Below, piece by piece: positions 1 through 5,634 of a stretch of 16,582 bases of DNA. The position numbers were made by a program, and so were the translations under genes. The stretch comes from DASQLQ01 sp035629935 (GTDB taxonomy: Bacteria; Actinomycetota; CADDZG01; WHSQ01), in assembly GCA_035629935.1 (NCBI GenBank), contig DASQLQ010000091.1:1-16582 (forward strand), written 5' to 3'. The notes beneath the pieces were generated by a model. The model saw only the letters and a program-made list of their open reading frames with translations, did no database searches and was not told where the DNA came from. How positions within the stretch are numbered: position 1 is the first letter of the stretch; every line of letters begins with the position of its first letter.

Positions 1-465
1 TTAGTCGAGGTCGCCGATCTCGACTCTCTCGAGCCGGCGGTCGCGGACCAGCTTGTGACCAGTCAAGTTCTGGAGGGCCGTCGGTTCTTCGAGGCTGTCG
101 GCAACGATCGTTAGCAGATCCCTCAACGAGATGATCCCGACGACGTCGCCCTCGTTGGTCATGACCGGGAGGTGACGGAACCACTTGTCGAACATCGTCT
201 GGGCCGCGTCCCGCAAGGCGGTGTGCGGCGGGATGGTGACCGGGTCGGAGGTCATCTCGTCCTGAACGCTCACGACCTTGGGGTCCTTGCCTTCGGCGAC
301 CACGCGCAGCACGTCACGCTCGGTCAGGATCCCGGTCAATCTGCCGGCATCCATAACGAGGATCGAACCTGTTTGGTTCTGGCGCATCTTGGCCGATGCC
401 TCCGCGACGGTGTCGTCGGGAGAGTCGGTCAGGCACGCCGCCGTCATGATGTCTGAGACCTTCAT
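1..465 (-). CDS. Tandem CBS-domain protein
   Basis: A 154-residue protein built almost entirely of two CBS domains (about residues 7-60 and 73-125). The N-terminus MKVSDIMT and the repeated signatures GILTERDVLR and GIISLRDLL are typical of the stand-alone CBS pairs that bind adenine nucleotides and act as energy or redox sensors. The target is not visible here. The ATG at 463-465 is chosen because the family starts directly at the MKVxDIM motif; an in-frame ATG three codons upstream is possible, and a longer reading frame extends antisense to the next gene and is not credible. The stop is TAA at the first bases of the window, so the gene is complete. It is divergent from the oxidoreductase at 489, with only 23 bp between starts, and a -10-like TAGGAT lies 7 nt from its ATG, suggesting a leaderless mRNA. 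No DNA-binding or enzymatic domain is attached. Confidence 0.9.
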   Translation of the reverse strand: MKVSDIMTAACLTDSPDDTVAEASAKMRQNQTGSILVMDAGRLTGILTERDVLRVVAEGKDPKVVSVQDEMTSDPVTIPPHTALRDAAQTMFDKWFRHLPVMTNEGDVVGIISLRDLLTIVADSLEEPTALQNLTGHKLVRDRRLERVEIGDLD

Positions 466-472
466 CGGTCGC

Positions 473-482
473 ATCCTAAACT
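473..482. promoter_or_regulatory. Overlapping divergent -10 elements, probable bidirectional leaderless promoter
   Basis: On the + strand TAAACT (477-482) is followed by 6 nt and then the GTG at 489. On the - strand TAGGAT (478-473) is followed by 7 nt and then the ATG at 465. Both fit TANNNT, and they share the TA at 477-478. With this spacing transcription would begin at or next to each start codon. I see no convincing -35 box on either side and neither gene has a Shine-Dalgarno sequence. Inferred from sequence only. Confidence 0.55.
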
Positions 483-488
483 GCGCGG

Positions 489-1523
489 GTGAAGCTCGGC
501 CTTGCTCTGCCTCACTACGACACGAGCCTTGGCGGGCTCCCCCTGTCGTGGGATGCGATATCGCGCGTGGCTCGTAATGCTGAAACGGCCGGTTTCGACT
601 CCATCTGGGTTTCGGATCACTTCTTCCTCGATTGGAGCAAATACGGGGGGCCGGACACGATCCAGGGGTCTTTCGAGTGCTGGACGCTGATGAGCGCCCT
701 GGCATCGATCACTAAGCGGATCCGGATCGGCTCCCTCGTGATGTGCAACGACTTCCGCAACCCGGGTTTGCTCGCAAAGATGGCCGCAACGGTCGATCTG
801 CTTTCGGACGGTCGGGTCGATGTTGGGCTGGGGGCCGGTTGGTACGAGCCCGAATATCGAGCCGCCGGCATCACGTTCGATCGAGCCTCGGCCCGCATCG
901 AACGCCTCGGTGAAGCGGTCGAGATCGTCCAGCGACTTCTGGATGGCGAGGAGCTGACCTTCTCGGGCAAGCACTACTCGATGAAGGGGGCGATCTGTCG
1001 GCCCCTCGGCCCCCAGGAGCCGCGGCCCCCCGTGTGGATCGGGGGCAAGGGAGACAAGACCCTTGCCACCGCGGCCCGGCATGCGGATGGGTGGAACTTC
1101 TCGTGGCTCGGTTCTTTCGAGGGCTATCGAGAGAGGTCGAAGGCGGCCGACCAGGCGTGCGCCGATGCCGAACGGGAACCGGGGAGCTTGCGGCGTTCGG
1201 TGGGGGCTTACGTGCTCACCGGCCGTGATGATGCCGATGTGAGGCGGCGTTTCGACCGACTGATCGAGCGCACTCCAAAGGGAGTAATTCGGTCCGCTAA
1301 CGGGACCTCAGGAGTATCCTGGGAGGAGTTCCGCACAGAGCGCGTAGCGGGACCGGTGGATGAGGTGGTCGATCGACTAGCGGCTCTGGCCGACCTCGGA
1401 GTCGAGGAAGTGATCGTCACTCTCGGTGTCCTGCCGTTCCAGCTTGCCGACGAAGAAGACTTGGAGTTCGTGGGTTCGGAGATCGCTCCGGCACTACACG
1501 AGCTGAACGGAGGGCAACGATGA
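489..1523 (+). CDS. LLM-class (F420-dependent type) flavin oxidoreductase
   Basis: A 344-residue luciferase-like TIM-barrel protein of the group usually annotated as probable F420-dependent oxidoreductase. Signatures are GFDSIWVSDHF (about 35-45), the SLVMCNDFRNPGLLAKM strand/helix (about 82-98), the DLLSDGRVDVGLGAGW segment (about 103-118) and PPVWIGGKGDKTL further on. Members transfer hydride between reduced F420 or flavin and diverse substrates; the substrate here cannot be told. The GTG start at 489 is preferred because the barrel begins immediately (MKLGLALPHY) and a -10-like TAAACT lies 6 nt upstream, fitting a leaderless start. Its TGA stop overlaps the ATG of the next gene (ATGA), so the two are translationally coupled. 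Cytosolic; no signal peptide. Family assignment is sound; the F420 preference is inferred from family and context. Confidence 0.9.
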   Translation: MKLGLALPHYDTSLGGLPLSWDAISRVARNAETAGFDSIWVSDHFFLDWSKYGGPDTIQGSFECWTLMSALASITKRIRIGSLVMCNDFRNPGLLAKMAATVDLLSDGRVDVGLGAGWYEPEYRAAGITFDRASARIERLGEAVEIVQRLLDGEELTFSGKHYSMKGAICRPLGPQEPRPPVWIGGKGDKTLATAARHADGWNFSWLGSFEGYRERSKAADQACADAEREPGSLRRSVGAYVLTGRDDADVRRRFDRLIERTPKGVIRSANGTSGVSWEEFRTERVAGPVDEVVDRLAALADLGVEEVIVTLGVLPFQLADEEDLEFVGSEIAPALHELNGGQR

Positions 1524-1807
1524 ACCTACCCGGCGGTGGCGAGTTGATCATCATCTTGGCCGTGCTCCTGCTTCTCTTCGGCGCCTCGAGGTTGCCGAAG
1601 CTCGCCCGTTCCATGGGTCAGGCGGGCAAGGAGTTCAAAGAAGGGATGAAAGAGGGCTACAAGGATCAGCCGATCGAGGGCCCTTGTCCTTTCTGCGGCG
1701 TCGCCGTCCCGGCCGACTCCAAGTTCTGCCCCGGCTGCGCGAAGAGCGCCGACGAGATCGTCGCCGAAAAGAACAAAGTCGCAGCGGCTACCCCCAAGAG
1801 CGCCTAA
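1520..1807 (+). CDS. TatA/E-like protein with C-terminal zinc ribbon
   Basis: A 95-residue protein. Residues 1-46 are a typical TatA/TatE unit: a Gly/Glu start (GGGEL), a hydrophobic helix of about residues 9-19, the FG hinge (20-21), then an amphipathic helix with LPKLARSMGQAGKEF. TatA proteins oligomerise in the membrane and form the translocating part of the twin-arginine export system. Instead of the usual acidic tail, residues 56-73 form a zinc-ribbon-like CPFC-x10-CPGC motif (C56, C59, C70, C73), followed by a short charged/Ala-rich tail. The ATG overlaps the stop of the oxidoreductase gene, and a GGAGGG Shine-Dalgarno lies at 1509-1514. No tatB or tatC is in the window. The TatA part is clear; the role of the zinc ribbon is unknown. 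It could be a specialised TatA paralogue rather than the main export component. Confidence 0.85.
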   Translation: MNLPGGGELIIILAVLLLLFGASRLPKLARSMGQAGKEFKEGMKEGYKDQPIEGPCPFCGVAVPADSKFCPGCAKSADEIVAEKNKVAAATPKSA

Positions 1808-1811
1808 CTCT

Positions 1812-2867
1812 TTAGAGGGTCAGCACGACTTTCATCGCCTCGCGCGAGGCGAACAGTTCGTAACCCTCTGCTGCATCATCCAAGGGGAGCCTGTGCGACA
1901 CGATCTTCGTGGGGTCGACGTCTCCTTTCGCTACCGCAAGTAGCGCTTCGTCCCAGTGTCCTTGTACGTTCGCCATCCCCGCGAAGCGCAGGTCCAGACC
2001 CCGCACCCAGTTGAGCCCCATCGGCATCTCGTAGCGGTCCAGCCCGTAAACACCGATCACGGTGACGCGGCCCCCATCCCGGACCACCGAGGTCGCCGTT
2101 TCGAACGCGGGGACCGCCCCCACCGCCTCGATAGCCACGTCGGCCATCGCTCCGGAGGTTGCCTCCGAGATGGCTTTCTTGTGCTCGCCGTTCGAGACGT
2201 CGATCGCGTTCAGTCCCATGTGGTCACGAGCGAAAGCGACGCGCTGCTCGTCCATATCCAGGAGGAGAACCTCTTTCGGTGAATAGCGAAGCGCAGCCGC
2301 GGCGCAGAACAACCCGACCGGCCCGGCTCCCACTACGACGACGATGTCTCCAGCCTTGATCTCGGAAAGAGCTGCTCCGTAGAAGCCGGTTGTCAGGATG
2401 TCGCCGCCGAACAGCGCCTGTTCGTCGGAGAGGTGCGCGTAATCGCCGGCGATCGGATGGAGGTTCAGGTCCGCTTGAGGCACGCGCACGAATTCGGCCT
2501 GCGAACCCGCAAGGTCGCCCGTTAGGGGGCCGAACCCGAGGGCACGCCGGTGCCCGCAGAAGTTGAAGCGGCCGGCCGAGCAGGCGCCGCAGTCGCCGCA
2601 TGCGATCAAGAAGGAGCCGATCACGCGATCCCCGGGGGAGAAGCGGGAGACGGAATCTCCAAGGTCGGTGATCTCCCCAACGAACTCGTGACCGATCACG
2701 CCGCCCTCGGGCATCCCCGGCGTCTTGCCCGTCAGGATGTGCAGGTCCGATCCGCAGATCGCCGCCCGGGTGACCTTGACTACCGCGTCGGGTCCTTCTT
2801 CGATCTTTGGCTCGGTGACGTCATCGACCCTGACGCCGCCCTCACCGTCGTACACAACGGCTTTCAT
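1812..2867 (-). CDS. Zinc-dependent alcohol dehydrogenase (MDR family)
   Basis: A 351-residue medium-chain dehydrogenase. The N-terminal GroES-like domain carries the catalytic zinc ligands C38 (in CGSDLH) and H60-E61 (in GHEFVGE), plus the structural zinc site C90, C93, C96 and C104. The Rossmann domain begins with VVVVGAGPVG (about 176-185), and D204 at the end of the next strand favours NAD(H) over NADP(H). It resembles the threonine-/formaldehyde-dehydrogenase-like branch; the substrate is not determinable. The ATG at 2865-2867 is chosen because the family begins MKAVVY and a GGGAG Shine-Dalgarno lies about 10 nt upstream; the reading frame continues far upstream, antisense to the mycoredoxin gene, without homology. 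It converges with the TatA-like gene (4 bp apart) and is divergent from the mycoredoxin gene. Confidence 0.92.
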   Translation of the reverse strand: MKAVVYDGEGGVRVDDVTEPKIEEGPDAVVKVTRAAICGSDLHILTGKTPGMPEGGVIGHEFVGEITDLGDSVSRFSPGDRVIGSFLIACGDCGACSAGRFNFCGHRRALGFGPLTGDLAGSQAEFVRVPQADLNLHPIAGDYAHLSDEQALFGGDILTTGFYGAALSEIKAGDIVVVVGAGPVGLFCAAAALRYSPKEVLLLDMDEQRVAFARDHMGLNAIDVSNGEHKKAISEATSGAMADVAIEAVGAVPAFETATSVVRDGGRVTVIGVYGLDRYEMPMGLNWVRGLDLRFAGMANVQGHWDEALLAVAKGDVDPTKIVSHRLPLDDAAEGYELFASREAMKVVLTL

Positions 2868-2914
2868 CTGCGTTTCGCTCCCTTGCCCGGGGGGATCCTG
2901 TAGAGGAAGGCCGC

Positions 2915-2920
2915 TATCTT
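2915..2920 (+). promoter_or_regulatory. Candidate -10 element for the mycoredoxin-like gene
   Basis: TATCTT matches the TANNNT -10 pattern and lies 10 nt before the GTG at 2931 and 16 nt before the in-frame ATG at 2937. Transcription would start around 2927, giving a very short leader or none. No Shine-Dalgarno sits at the right distance. Weak evidence on its own. Confidence 0.35.
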
Positions 2921-2930
2921 TAACGAAACG

Positions 2931-3188
2931 GTGCATATGGACAAAGAGACGGCACAGCCCGTGACGATGTATTCCACCTCTTGGTGCGGTTACTGCATCC
3001 GTCTGAAGCGCCAGATGGAGGAGGCCGGGATCGCACATCGCGTCATAGACGTCGATCAGGAATCCGGCTACGACGAGCGGATAATCGCCGCCACGGGCGG
3101 CTACCGCGTGGTCCCGACGCTCGAGGTGGGGGGCGTCCTGCTCGTGAACCCGACGATCCGAGAGGTTGAGGCGGCCCTCGCCGCCTGA
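2931..3188 (+). CDS. Mycoredoxin-like glutaredoxin
   Basis: An 85-residue single-domain thioredoxin-fold protein. The sequence VTMYSTSWCGYC-x-RLKRQ with redox pair CGYC (C19 and C22 from the GTG) and a later VVPT segment with the cis-proline match actinobacterial mycoredoxin (Mrx1) rather than classical glutaredoxins with CPYC. Mycoredoxins reduce mixed disulfides between mycothiol and proteins. The start is ambiguous: GTG 2931 or ATG 2937 (83 residues); neither has a clear Shine-Dalgarno, and a -10-like TATCTT at 2915-2920 would place the transcript start only a few bases upstream. It lies 64 bp upstream of the rhodanese-MoeB gene on the same strand, so a link to persulfide or selenenylsulfide reduction is plausible but only inferred. 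Mycothiol genes are not in the window. Confidence 0.88.
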   Translation: MHMDKETAQPVTMYSTSWCGYCIRLKRQMEEAGIAHRVIDVDQESGYDERIIAATGGYRVVPTLEVGGVLLVNPTIREVEAALAA

Positions 3189-3240
3189 GTCGTAGGCTGG
3201 GGCGAGCTCCTCACCACTCGGGCCGACTTTGCAAGTATTG

Positions 3241-3246
3241 TAAGGT
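3241..3246 (+). promoter_or_regulatory. Candidate -10 element for the rhodanese-MoeB gene
   Basis: TAAGGT is followed by exactly 6 nt and then the ATG at 3253, the same TANNNT-N6-start spacing seen at 477-482 and 13965-13970. This suggests a leaderless start. A second -10-like hexamer, TATTGT, overlaps it at 3236-3241. Alternatively AAGG at 3242-3245 could serve as a weak Shine-Dalgarno. Confidence 0.4.
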
Positions 3247-3252
3247 GTATAT

Positions 3253-4416
3253 ATGGCTAACTTTCGTGAGCTCCTCAAACAGCTGAGGGAGCAGATCGCC
3301 CAGGTCACCCCCGAGGACGTTCATGCCCGTTTGGATGCCGGCGAGCGTCCCCGGCTCCTCGACGTGCGAGAGCCAGACGAGACCCAGAATGGGATCGTCC
3401 CGGGAGCCCGACCTCTGTCCCGGGCCCATTTCGAGTCACAGGTTGAGGACGTGCTCCCCGACAAGGACGCGGAGGTCATCGCTTACTGCGCCACCGGGGT
3501 GCGCAGCGTGTTCGCGGCCCAGACCCTGCTCGAGCTCGGGTACACGAACGTCTCCTCGATGAAGGGTGGGTTCGTTCGCTGGAAGGACCTCGGCTACGAC
3601 TTCGACATCCCGCGAGTGCTCGATCGGCACCAGAAGGACCGGTACTCGCGCCACCTGATCCTTCCCGAGGTCGGTCTCGAGGGTCAGATGAAGTTCCTCG
3701 ATTCGAAGGTGCTGTGCATCGGGGCAGGAGGCCTTGGTTCGCCGGCTCTTCTGTACCTGGCGGCCGCCGGAGTGGGCACGATCGGCATCATCGATTCGGA
3801 CGTCGTCGAGGAGAACAACCTCCAGCGCCAGGTGGTCCACAACACGGAACGCATCGGCATCCTCAAGGCCGAATCGGCCAAAGAGACGATCGAGAAGCTC
3901 AATCCGGATGTGAAGGTGAACGTGCACGCTTTCCGCATCGATGCTTCTAACGCCGAAGAGTTGATGTCCCAGTACGACGTCGTAGTCGACGGTTGCGACA
4001 ACTTCGATACCCGATACGTCGTTAACGACGCAGCCGTTGCGTTGCGCAAGCCCGTGATCCATGGATCGATCTTCAGGTTCGAGGGGATGGCCTCGACCTT
4101 CATCCCTTATGACGGTCCTTGTTACCGGTGCCTGTACCCGGAGGCTCCGCCTCCCGAACTGGCCCCTACCTGAAGTGAGGCAGGGGTCCTGGGCGTGCTC
4201 CCAGGCATCGTCGGGTGTCTTCAAGCGAACGAGGCACTCAAATTGATAGCGGGTTACGGACAGCCTCTGGTGGGCCGGCTGCTCACGTTCGACGCGCAGT
4301 CCACGAAGTTCTCGGAGGTGAAGGTCCGTCGTGACCCGAACTGCCCCGCTTGCGGCGAGAACGCTCCGGTCACCGAGGTCCGGCGCGCCGAGGCACCCAA
4401 CCGCGCTGCATCCTGA
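3253..4416 (+). CDS. Rhodanese-MoeB/ThiF fusion, probable selenoprotein (in-frame TGA as Sec307)
   Basis: Read through TGA 4171-4173 this is a 387-residue E1-like adenylyltransferase. Residues about 18-115 are a rhodanese domain with active-site Cys79 (CATGVRS). The ThiF/MoeB domain follows: DRYSRHLILPEVG (128-141), nucleotide loop GAGGLGSP (157-164), IDSDVVEENNLQRQ (180-193), DGCDNFDTRY (246-255), zinc ligands C290/C293 (CYRC) and C364/C367 (CPAC). The family adenylates the C-terminal glycine of MoaD/ThiS/CysO-type carriers and helps load sulfur. Homologues have PELAPS-C-AEAGVLGVLPG; here the frame reads PELAPT-TGA-SEAGVLGVLPG, so TGA sits on the catalytic cysteine. The frame is intact on both sides and a SECIS-like hairpin follows. 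ATG 3253 has TAAGGT 6 nt upstream. Alternatives are a point nonsense mutation or a base-call error. Without readthrough the product would be 306 residues, lacking half the zinc site. Confidence 0.85.
4174..4209 (+). promoter_or_regulatory. Candidate bacterial SECIS element downstream of in-frame TGA
   Basis: After the TGA and a 14-nt spacer there is a perfect 6-bp stem, CCTGGG (4188-4193) with CCCAGG (4200-4205), closing the 6-nt loop CGTGCT (4194-4199). The loop starts 20 nt after the TGA and carries GU at its second and third positions. Known bacterial SECIS hairpins lie inside the coding region, place the apical loop about 16-37 nt after UGA, and need a G near the loop start for SelB binding. 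G4186-C4206 can add a pair below a single bulged U4187, reminiscent of the bulged U in E. coli fdhF, although here it is further from the loop. No SelA, SelB, SelC or SelD gene is in the window. Confidence 0.7.
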
Positions 4417-4421
4417 AAACC

Positions 4422-4667
4422 TTGTTCCTTGCGGGCGCGATCGAGATCTCGGTCGCAGACATCATCGGCGTCCTGCTGGTCCTGGCGGTCATCTACGTGG
4501 TTCTTCCCGCCGCCGGTGGATGGCTCGCGTTGCGCCGTTACCGGAGTAGCCGCCCCCCAGAGCAATGGACGAGGCTCGGAGCCGTCGGCAGTTTCGTCCT
4601 AGGGTTCGTCCTCGTGTCGGTCGCCATCGGTCTGTTTGCCTGGGCATCGGAGATGCTGGTCGCATGA
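4422..4667 (+). CDS. Small two-helix membrane protein, unknown function
   Basis: An 81-residue frame with two strongly hydrophobic stretches (about residues 11-36 and 53-79) joined by a short Arg-rich loop (RRYRSSRPPEQWTR), which predicts a two-pass membrane protein. I do not recognise a family. The TTG at 4422 is a tentative start, 5 nt after the stop of the rhodanese-MoeB gene; no ATG or GTG lies at a sensible position and there is no clear Shine-Dalgarno, so translation may depend on coupling to the upstream gene. The stop TGA overlaps the ATG of the next gene (ATGA). The overlap and the uninterrupted hydrophobic pattern argue that it is real; start and function are uncertain. Confidence 0.6.
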   Translation: MFLAGAIEISVADIIGVLLVLAVIYVVLPAAGGWLALRRYRSSRPPEQWTRLGAVGSFVLGFVLVSVAIGLFAWASEMLVA

Positions 4668-5149
4668 AGGTTGCCGTGGTGGCCGATACCCACACCCATG
4701 GGATGACTCGCACGATCCCGATGGGGGCCTGGCCTTACTTGGAGACGGCCGATCACATCCTGCATGCGGGCGACGTGACCGACCCGGGGGTGCTGGACGA
4801 GCTCAAGACCATGGCTCCCGTCAGCGCTGTGATCGGCAACTGCGATGCGTGGGATGTTCGCGACTGGGGTGCAACCGAAGAGGTTGAACTCGAGCTCGGC
4901 GGGATCAAGATCGCGATGCTGCACGACTCGGGGCCGACGAAGGGACGCAGGGAGAGGATGCGCAAACGCTTCCCCCAGGCCCGAGTCGTCGTGTTCGGCC
5001 ATTCCCACATGCCGTTCAACGAAGACGCCGACGGCCTGCTGCTGTTCAACCCGGGGAGCCCGACCTGGAAACGACGTGCGCCGTTCCCCTCGATGGGACT
5101 GCTGTGGATCGAAAAGGGGACCGTGGAAGGCGAGATCTTCCCGGTCTAG
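4664..5149 (+). CDS. YfcE/Vps29-like metallophosphoesterase
   Basis: A 161-residue calcineurin-like phosphoesterase of the compact YfcE/MJ0936 type. Metal-binding motifs appear in order: D8-x-H10 in ADTHTHG, D37 in HAGDVTD, N59 in GNCD, H87 in MLHD, and H113-x-H115 in FGHSHMP, followed by NPGS. Members hydrolyse phosphodiesters with Mn2+ or related metals; the physiological substrate is unknown. The third metal motif reads LHDSG rather than the common THGH, though its first histidine is kept. The ATG overlaps the stop of the small membrane protein gene, so they are coupled; a GGAG lies about 11 nt upstream. The frame also extends upstream of 4664, but that part has no family resemblance. Cytosolic. 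Confidence 0.88.
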   Translation: MKVAVVADTHTHGMTRTIPMGAWPYLETADHILHAGDVTDPGVLDELKTMAPVSAVIGNCDAWDVRDWGATEEVELELGGIKIAMLHDSGPTKGRRERMRKRFPQARVVVFGHSHMPFNEDADGLLLFNPGSPTWKRRAPFPSMGLLWIEKGTVEGEIFPV

Positions 5150-5185
5150 AGTTCCCCGTCGATCCGGTTCGGAAGGGGGCAGAGG

Positions 5186-5581
5186 GTGGCTGGATTTCCG
5201 GGGCTTGCGCACGTTGCCGTAACGGTGAGCGATCTCGATCGCAGCAAGGAGTTTTACGGACGTCTATTTGGAGCGGATCCCGTGCTCGACGAAGATGCCG
5301 GCGACTTTTATCACGCCGTTTACGCCCTGGAGAATGGAACGCTGTTCGGTGTCCACACGCATCCAAAGCCGAACGATCAGCCGGACTTCAGCGAGTTCAG
5401 ATCGGGACTCGACCATGTGGCTTTTGGGTTGCCCAGTAGGTCGGACCTCGAGAAGTGGGAAGGCCGGCTTAACGAGTTGGGTATCGAGCACGGCGGGATC
5501 GTGGACGCGCCGTACGGCTCGGGTCTTTCCTTCCGCGACCCCGACAACATCGCGCTTGAATTCTTCGCCCCACCCTCCTAA
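5186..5581 (+). CDS. VOC (glyoxalase/dioxygenase-fold) protein
   Basis: A 131-residue vicinal-oxygen-chelate protein with two beta-alpha-beta-beta-beta modules. Candidate metal ligands are H9 (AHVAVTVSDLDRSKEFY), H77 (LDHVAF) and E125 (ALEFF), and the FRDPDN segment near the end is typical of glyoxalase/bleomycin-resistance-type members. The reaction cannot be assigned: glyoxalase I-like, dioxygenase-like and antibiotic-binding proteins share this fold. GTG at 5186 is the start, preceded by a strong purine-rich Shine-Dalgarno (GGAAGGGGG at 5171-5179, 6 nt spacing). It lies 36 bp after the phosphoesterase and 53 bp before the GH92 gene, all on the same strand. Confidence 0.88.
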   Translation: MAGFPGLAHVAVTVSDLDRSKEFYGRLFGADPVLDEDAGDFYHAVYALENGTLFGVHTHPKPNDQPDFSEFRSGLDHVAFGLPSRSDLEKWEGRLNELGIEHGGIVDAPYGSGLSFRDPDNIALEFFAPPS

Positions 5582-5634
5582 AACCAACGGGTCGCCGGCA
5601 GGCGAAATGACATCGCGCGGCGAACAGTCGAACC

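Noticed and set aside
1812..3308. N-terminal extension of the alcohol dehydrogenase to 498 residues
   Set aside because: The extra 147 residues lie antisense to the mycoredoxin gene and show no family similarity; the Shine-Dalgarno and MKAVVY start support 2867.
4171..4173. TGA as evidence of a stop-codon-reassigned genome (TGA as Trp or Gly)
   Set aside because: Several other genes in the window end in TGA with normal family lengths, including the 3' end of this same gene.
4195..4416. A separate small gene starting at GTG 4195
   Set aside because: It begins in the middle of the conserved AGVLGVLPGIVG segment and is in frame with the upstream part; it is the C-terminal part of the rhodanese-MoeB fusion.
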